Below the pieces are notes generated by a model. The model was not told where the DNA came from. It did no database searches and saw only the letters and a program-made list of their open reading frames with translations. DNA of 41,881 nucleotides, taken from NCBI RefSeq assembly GCF_006228125.1, contig NZ_VDFY01000197.1:1-41881 (forward strand). Direction: 5' to 3'. The stretch's first letter is position 1. Each line of letters opens with the position of its first letter. Below, in pieces: positions 39,251-41,881 of the stretch. The translations under genes and the position numbers were made by a program. This stretch comes from Micromonospora orduensis. Its GTDB lineage: Bacteria; Actinomycetota; Actinomycetes; Mycobacteriales; Micromonosporaceae.

Positions 39251-39296
39251 CCGCGCGTCCACGGAACGGGAGAGTTCCCCTTTCGTGGACGCGCGG
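39251..39296 (+). terminator. Terminator after osmC
   Basis: CCGCGCGTCCACG (39251-39263) pairs with CGTGGACGCGCGG (39284-39296). The stem extends inward by a wobble and two A-T pairs, and an inner GGGA/TCCC hairpin fills the loop. It starts 17 nt after the osmC stop codon. No T-run follows. Confidence 0.65.
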
Positions 39297-39346
39297 GTCC
39301 CGGTCGTCCATCAGCACCCGGGCCGGGTGCCTCCGCGTCGGGCACA

Positions 39347-39709
39347 ATGGGCGAGGTGCCGGTGGAGATGAGCCGTGAGCGCTTCGAGGAGTTGGTAGGC
39401 GAAGCCCTCGACGAGGTGCCCGAAGAACTGCTCGGCCTGATGAACAACGTGGTCATCCTGGTCGAGGACGACCCGCCGCCGGGCGAGTCCGAGCTGCTCG
39501 GCCTCTACGAGGGGCACGCGCTCACCGACCGCGGCTGGGACTACTCGGGCGTGCTGCCGGACCGGATCTTCATCTACCGCCGTCCGATCCTGCGGATCTG
39601 TGACAACGACGAGGACGTCATCGACGAGGTGGCGGTGACCGTGGTGCACGAGATCGCCCACCACTTCGGCATCGACGACGCGCGCCTGCACGCGCTGGGC
39701 TGGGGCTGA
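39347..39709 (+). CDS. Minimal zincin metallopeptidase family protein
   Basis: This 120-residue protein has MSREEFEELV-type opening (MSRERFEELVGEALDEVPEELLGLMNNVVILVED) and LGLYEGHALTDRGWDYSGVLPDRIFIYRRPI. The zinc site is VTVVHEIAHHFGIDDARLHALG, a HExxHxxGxxD-like motif. It is the small stand-alone zincin family of actinobacteria and proteobacteria, whose target proteins are unknown. The ATG at 39347 is used; GTG 39356 and ATG 39368 are also in frame and nearer to the usual family start. Confidence 0.88.
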   Translation: MGEVPVEMSRERFEELVGEALDEVPEELLGLMNNVVILVEDDPPPGESELLGLYEGHALTDRGWDYSGVLPDRIFIYRRPILRICDNDEDVIDEVAVTVVHEIAHHFGIDDARLHALGWG

Positions 39710-39812
39710 ACCCCGGGGCCGACCCCGCCGCGCCGCTCGGCTGATGGTCCCTGGTTGCCGGGGTCGCCTACCGTCGGTGCAGCGAACGCGACCCTATTCA
39801 GGAGGCCCTTTC

Positions 39813-40535
39813 ATGCGCAGCGAGCTGTTCTCCGCGGAGAATCTGGAGAAGGAGTCCGCGCAGCCCGGCATGCGGCTGCAGAACTCCAAAATGTTGAAGA
39901 TCGAGCTCAACGGCGAGGCGATGGCCCGGGTCGGGTCGATGGTCGCCTACCAGGGCAACGTCCAGTTCCAGGCGCTGGGCTCGGGTGGGCTCGGCAAGTT
40001 CCTCAAGCAGAAGCTCACCGGCGAGGGCGTCCCGCTGATGAAGGTCTCCGGTCAGGGTGACGTCTTCCTCGCCGAACTGGCCAAGGACGTGCACATCATC
40101 GACCTGGAGCCGGGCGACGCCCTCTCCATCAACGGGTCCAGCGTGCTCGCCTTCGACTCCACCCTGCAGTACGACATCAGGATGGTCGGCGGGGCCGGGA
40201 TGGCGTCCTCGTCCGGTCTGTTCAACTGCGTGTTCAGCGGCTACGGCCGGATCGCCATCACCACCAAGGGCACCCCGGTGGTGCTCAACGTGGACGCGCC
40301 CACGTACGTCGACCCGCAGGCCGCCGTCTGCTGGTCGGCCAACCTCCAGACCGGCTACCACCGCGCCGAGCAGCTCGGCCTCGGCACGCTACTGGGCCGT
40401 CGTACCGGGGAGTCGTTCACGATGAGCTTCGCCGGTCAGGGCTTCGTGGTGGTTCAGCCGTCCGAGGAGCCGCCGGTCATGGGCAGCGGTCAGCAGCAGC
40501 AGGAGGGCGGTCTGCTCGGCGGTCTGCTGAGCTGA
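39813..40535 (+). CDS. AIM24 family protein
   Basis: This 240-residue all-beta protein belongs to the AIM24/TerD-unrelated beta-barrel family: MLKIELNGEAMARVGSMVAYQGNVQFQ, LMKVSGQGDVFLAELAKDVHIIDLEPGDALSINGSSVLAFD and GQGFVVVQPSEEPP. The C-terminus is Gln/Gly-rich (GSGQQQQEGGLLGGLLS). Bacterial members have no settled function; the yeast AIM24 is mitochondrial. ATG 39813 follows AGGAGG by 7 nt, the best ribosome binding site in the window, and a TACCGT box (39769-39774) gives a leader of about 32 nt. A hairpin follows the stop. Confidence 0.9.
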   Translation: MRSELFSAENLEKESAQPGMRLQNSKMLKIELNGEAMARVGSMVAYQGNVQFQALGSGGLGKFLKQKLTGEGVPLMKVSGQGDVFLAELAKDVHIIDLEPGDALSINGSSVLAFDSTLQYDIRMVGGAGMASSSGLFNCVFSGYGRIAITTKGTPVVLNVDAPTYVDPQAAVCWSANLQTGYHRAEQLGLGTLLGRRTGESFTMSFAGQGFVVVQPSEEPPVMGSGQQQQEGGLLGGLLS

Positions 40536-40545
40536 GCACACCACT

Positions 40546-40577
40546 GCGGGCGTTCCCGGGTCATCGGGGACGCCCGC
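40546..40577. terminator. Terminator between the AIM24 gene and pheA
   Basis: GCGGGCGTTCCC (40546-40557) pairs with GGGGACGCCCGC (40566-40577) over 12 bp with one G-T wobble. GTTTCT follows on the plus strand. It lies between two convergent stop codons and can serve both genes. Confidence 0.75.
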
Positions 40578-40587
40578 GTTTCTGCGG

Positions 40588-41544
40588 TCAGGTCAACTCG
40601 CCGGTGCGCAGCCGGGCCAGCCAGGCCGCCGCGTCGGCGTAGTCGGCGTCGGACAGACCGGCCGGGGCCGGCACCGGCCGTTCGGCCGCCGCCTGCGTCC
40701 AGCGGTGCCGGGGGTACGAGCCCAGGAAGCGCACGTCGGCGCAGACCCGGCGCAGACCCTGCAACGCCTCGCCAAGCCGTACGTCGGCCACGTGCCCGGT
40801 GCAGTCCAGGAAGAAGACGTACCGGCCGAGGGCCTCGCCGGTCGGCCGGGACTCGATCCGGGTCATGTTGACCCCCCGGACGGCCAGCTCCATCAGCACC
40901 GACAGCAGGGCGCCGACCCGGTCGTGGGCGATGTAGACGGCGAGCGAGGTGAGGTCGTCGCCGGTCGGCGGCGGGGGTGGCCCGGGGCGCGACACCAGCG
41001 CGAACCGGGTCACCGCGTCCGGATGATCGGCGATCTTGTCGGCGAGCACGGTGAGCCGGTGCCGGGTCGCCCCGATGGGCGCGCAGATCGCCGCGTCGTA
41101 CTCGCCGGAACCGGCGCCGGCGGCCGCCGCACCGTTGGAGAGCACATCCACCACCACCGCGTCGGGCAGGTGGTCGCGCAGCCAGCCCCGGCACTGGTTG
41201 GACGCCTGCGGATGGGCCGCGACGACGCGGACCGACGTCAGTGAGGTGCCCGGCCGGGCGCCGAGCACGAACTCCACAGGCAGGATCACCTCCCGGGTGA
41301 TCACCAGTGGCTCGCCCTCGGCCATCTCGTCGAGGGTGACGCCCACCGCGCCGCCGATCGAGTTTTCCAGCGGCACCAGCGCGGCGTCGGCGTCCCCGGC
41401 CCGGACGTGGTCCAACGCCTCCCCGACGCTGCGGGCGGGCGTACGGGTGCCGCGCTCGGCGGCGGGGAGGGTGCGCAGGGCCTGCTCGGCGAAGGTGCCC
41501 TCCGGACCGAGGTAGACGAAGCGCGTCGGTGGTGTTCCCGGCAT
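40588..41544 (-). CDS. pheA: Prephenate dehydratase
   Basis: PheA turns prephenate into phenylpyruvate for phenylalanine synthesis. The 318-residue protein has the catalytic domain (YLGPEGTFAEQAL, VPLENSIGGAVGVTLDEM, AAHPQASNQCRGWL, and AVTRFALV with the TRF motif). A C-terminal ACT domain (SLAVYIAHDRVGALLSVLMELAVRGVNMTRIESRP) ends its core with ESRP, the site of phenylalanine feedback inhibition. It is the stand-alone form without chorismate mutase. The ATG at 41544 has TAGGCT 7 nt upstream. That box contains the stop codon of the gene before it. Confidence 0.96.
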   Translation of the reverse strand: MPGTPPTRFVYLGPEGTFAEQALRTLPAAERGTRTPARSVGEALDHVRAGDADAALVPLENSIGGAVGVTLDEMAEGEPLVITREVILPVEFVLGARPGTSLTSVRVVAAHPQASNQCRGWLRDHLPDAVVVDVLSNGAAAAGAGSGEYDAAICAPIGATRHRLTVLADKIADHPDAVTRFALVSRPGPPPPPTGDDLTSLAVYIAHDRVGALLSVLMELAVRGVNMTRIESRPTGEALGRYVFFLDCTGHVADVRLGEALQGLRRVCADVRFLGSYPRHRWTQAAAERPVPAPAGLSDADYADAAAWLARLRTGELT

Positions 41545-41551
41545 GTCGACA

Positions 41552-41557
41552 AGCCTA
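41552..41557 (-). promoter_or_regulatory. -10 box TAGGCT of pheA, overlapping a stop codon
   Basis: TAGGCT lies 7 nt before the pheA ATG. Its TAG is the stop codon of the upstream gene, the second case of this arrangement in the window. Confidence 0.5.
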
Positions 41558-41881
41558 CGCACCCGGCCCGACGACCGGGCCGGCGTCGCAGGCGAGCGTC
41601 CGGATCCCGGTCGGCCCGGTGGCGCGTACCTCGATGGTGCACACGTCGGTGCCGGCGGTGACCAGCTCCGGCGCGGTCGGCCGGCCCCGGGTGACGACCT
41701 GGAGCTCCTCGTGCCCGGTCACCTCCAGCACCGTGTACTGCCAGTCGGCGGCGCAGAGCGGCCCGGTGCGGACCTGGACCCGCACGCTGGGTGGAAGCAC
41801 GCCGGCCCGGCCGTGCAGCAGTTGCACGATCCGCTGCCCGGTCGGCCCGTTCCGGCAGGGCGCCGCGACCAGCCCGGGGTC
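41555..41881 (-). CDS. Hypothetical protein, C-terminal part only (5' end outside window)
   Basis: The frame is open from the right edge to a TAG stop at 41555 and gives 108 residues, beginning DPGLVAAPCRNGPTG. Cysteines occur in VAAPCRNG, GPLCAADWQY, DVCTIEVRATG and TLACDAGPV. The pattern suggests an exported beta-rich domain with two disulfides, but no family is recognised. An internal GTG at 41827 could be read as a start, but coding bias continues to the edge. It lies 10 nt before pheA. Confidence 0.6.
   Translation of the reverse strand, partial: DPGLVAAPCRNGPTGQRIVQLLHGRAGVLPPSVRVQVRTGPLCAADWQYTVLEVTGHEELQVVTRGRPTAPELVTAGTDVCTIEVRATGPTGIRTLACDAGPVVGPGA

Overview
The window is chromosomal DNA of a high-GC actinomycete, most probably a member of the Micromonosporaceae (Micromonospora or Salinispora type). 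The reasons are very high GC at third codon positions, many GTG starts, a proteasome activator of the Bpa/PafE type ending in GQYL, SCO3897/LppU-like secreted-domain proteins, a DUF4192 protein, a DUF6457-type protein coupled to mobA, and many start codons only 6-9 nt after a TAnnnT -10 box, the pattern of leaderless actinobacterial mRNAs. The assignment rests on gene content alone. No rRNA, tRNA, CRISPR array, insertion sequence or phage gene was seen.

Layout. 1-4914: leftward genes for a zinc-ribbon protein (cut by the window edge), a phosphoribosyltransferase, a GT-C type membrane glycosyltransferase and a membrane GGDEF-EAL protein whose ribosome binding site lies in a 14-bp inverted repeat. 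4915-6289: a poorly coding stretch that holds the decayed remains of a SARP/NB-ARC regulator. 6290-9358: an intact SARP-NB-ARC-TPR regulator of 1022 residues. 9625-12318: the molybdenum cofactor (Moco) genes moaC-mog and moeA-moaE, two overlapping pairs behind two nearly identical promoters. 12323-19913: a mannosyltransferase-like GT-C protein, DoxX, a GNAT acetyltransferase, an AAA ATPase, two tandem proline-rich LppU-like proteins, an EamA transporter and a prepilin peptidase. 19917-26601: leftward genes for an EndoQ-like nuclease fused to a UvrD helicase, a membrane metallophosphoesterase, moaD, moaA and a fructosamine kinase. 26754-30853: DUF4192, fdhD, mobA, a DUF6457 protein and a YbjN-like protein. 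30850-41881: a quinone oxidoreductase, an AsnC regulator divergent from a DDAH-like hydrolase, an orphan substrate-binding lipoprotein, an alpha/beta hydrolase, Bpa, two tandem HAD phosphatases, a four-helix membrane protein, OsmC, a minimal zincin, an AIM24 protein, pheA and a cut-off gene at the right edge.

How the genes work together. The clearest shared theme is Moco. MoaA and MoaC make cyclic pyranopterin, MoaD and MoaE add the dithiolene sulfur, Mog and MoeA insert molybdate, MobA adds GMP, and FdhD delivers sulfur to formate dehydrogenase. These eight genes lie in three clusters over about 20 kb. No molybdate transporter, molybdoenzyme or MoaD-activating enzyme is in view. The other genes are mostly housekeeping or envelope functions, and no biosynthetic gene cluster lies next to the SARP regulator.

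The most interesting items are the EndoQ-UvrD fusion, the SARP pseudogene beside its intact relative, the possible two-state hairpin on the GGDEF-EAL mRNA, stop codons that double as the -10 box of the next gene, and a pair of inverted DnaA-box-like 9-mers.
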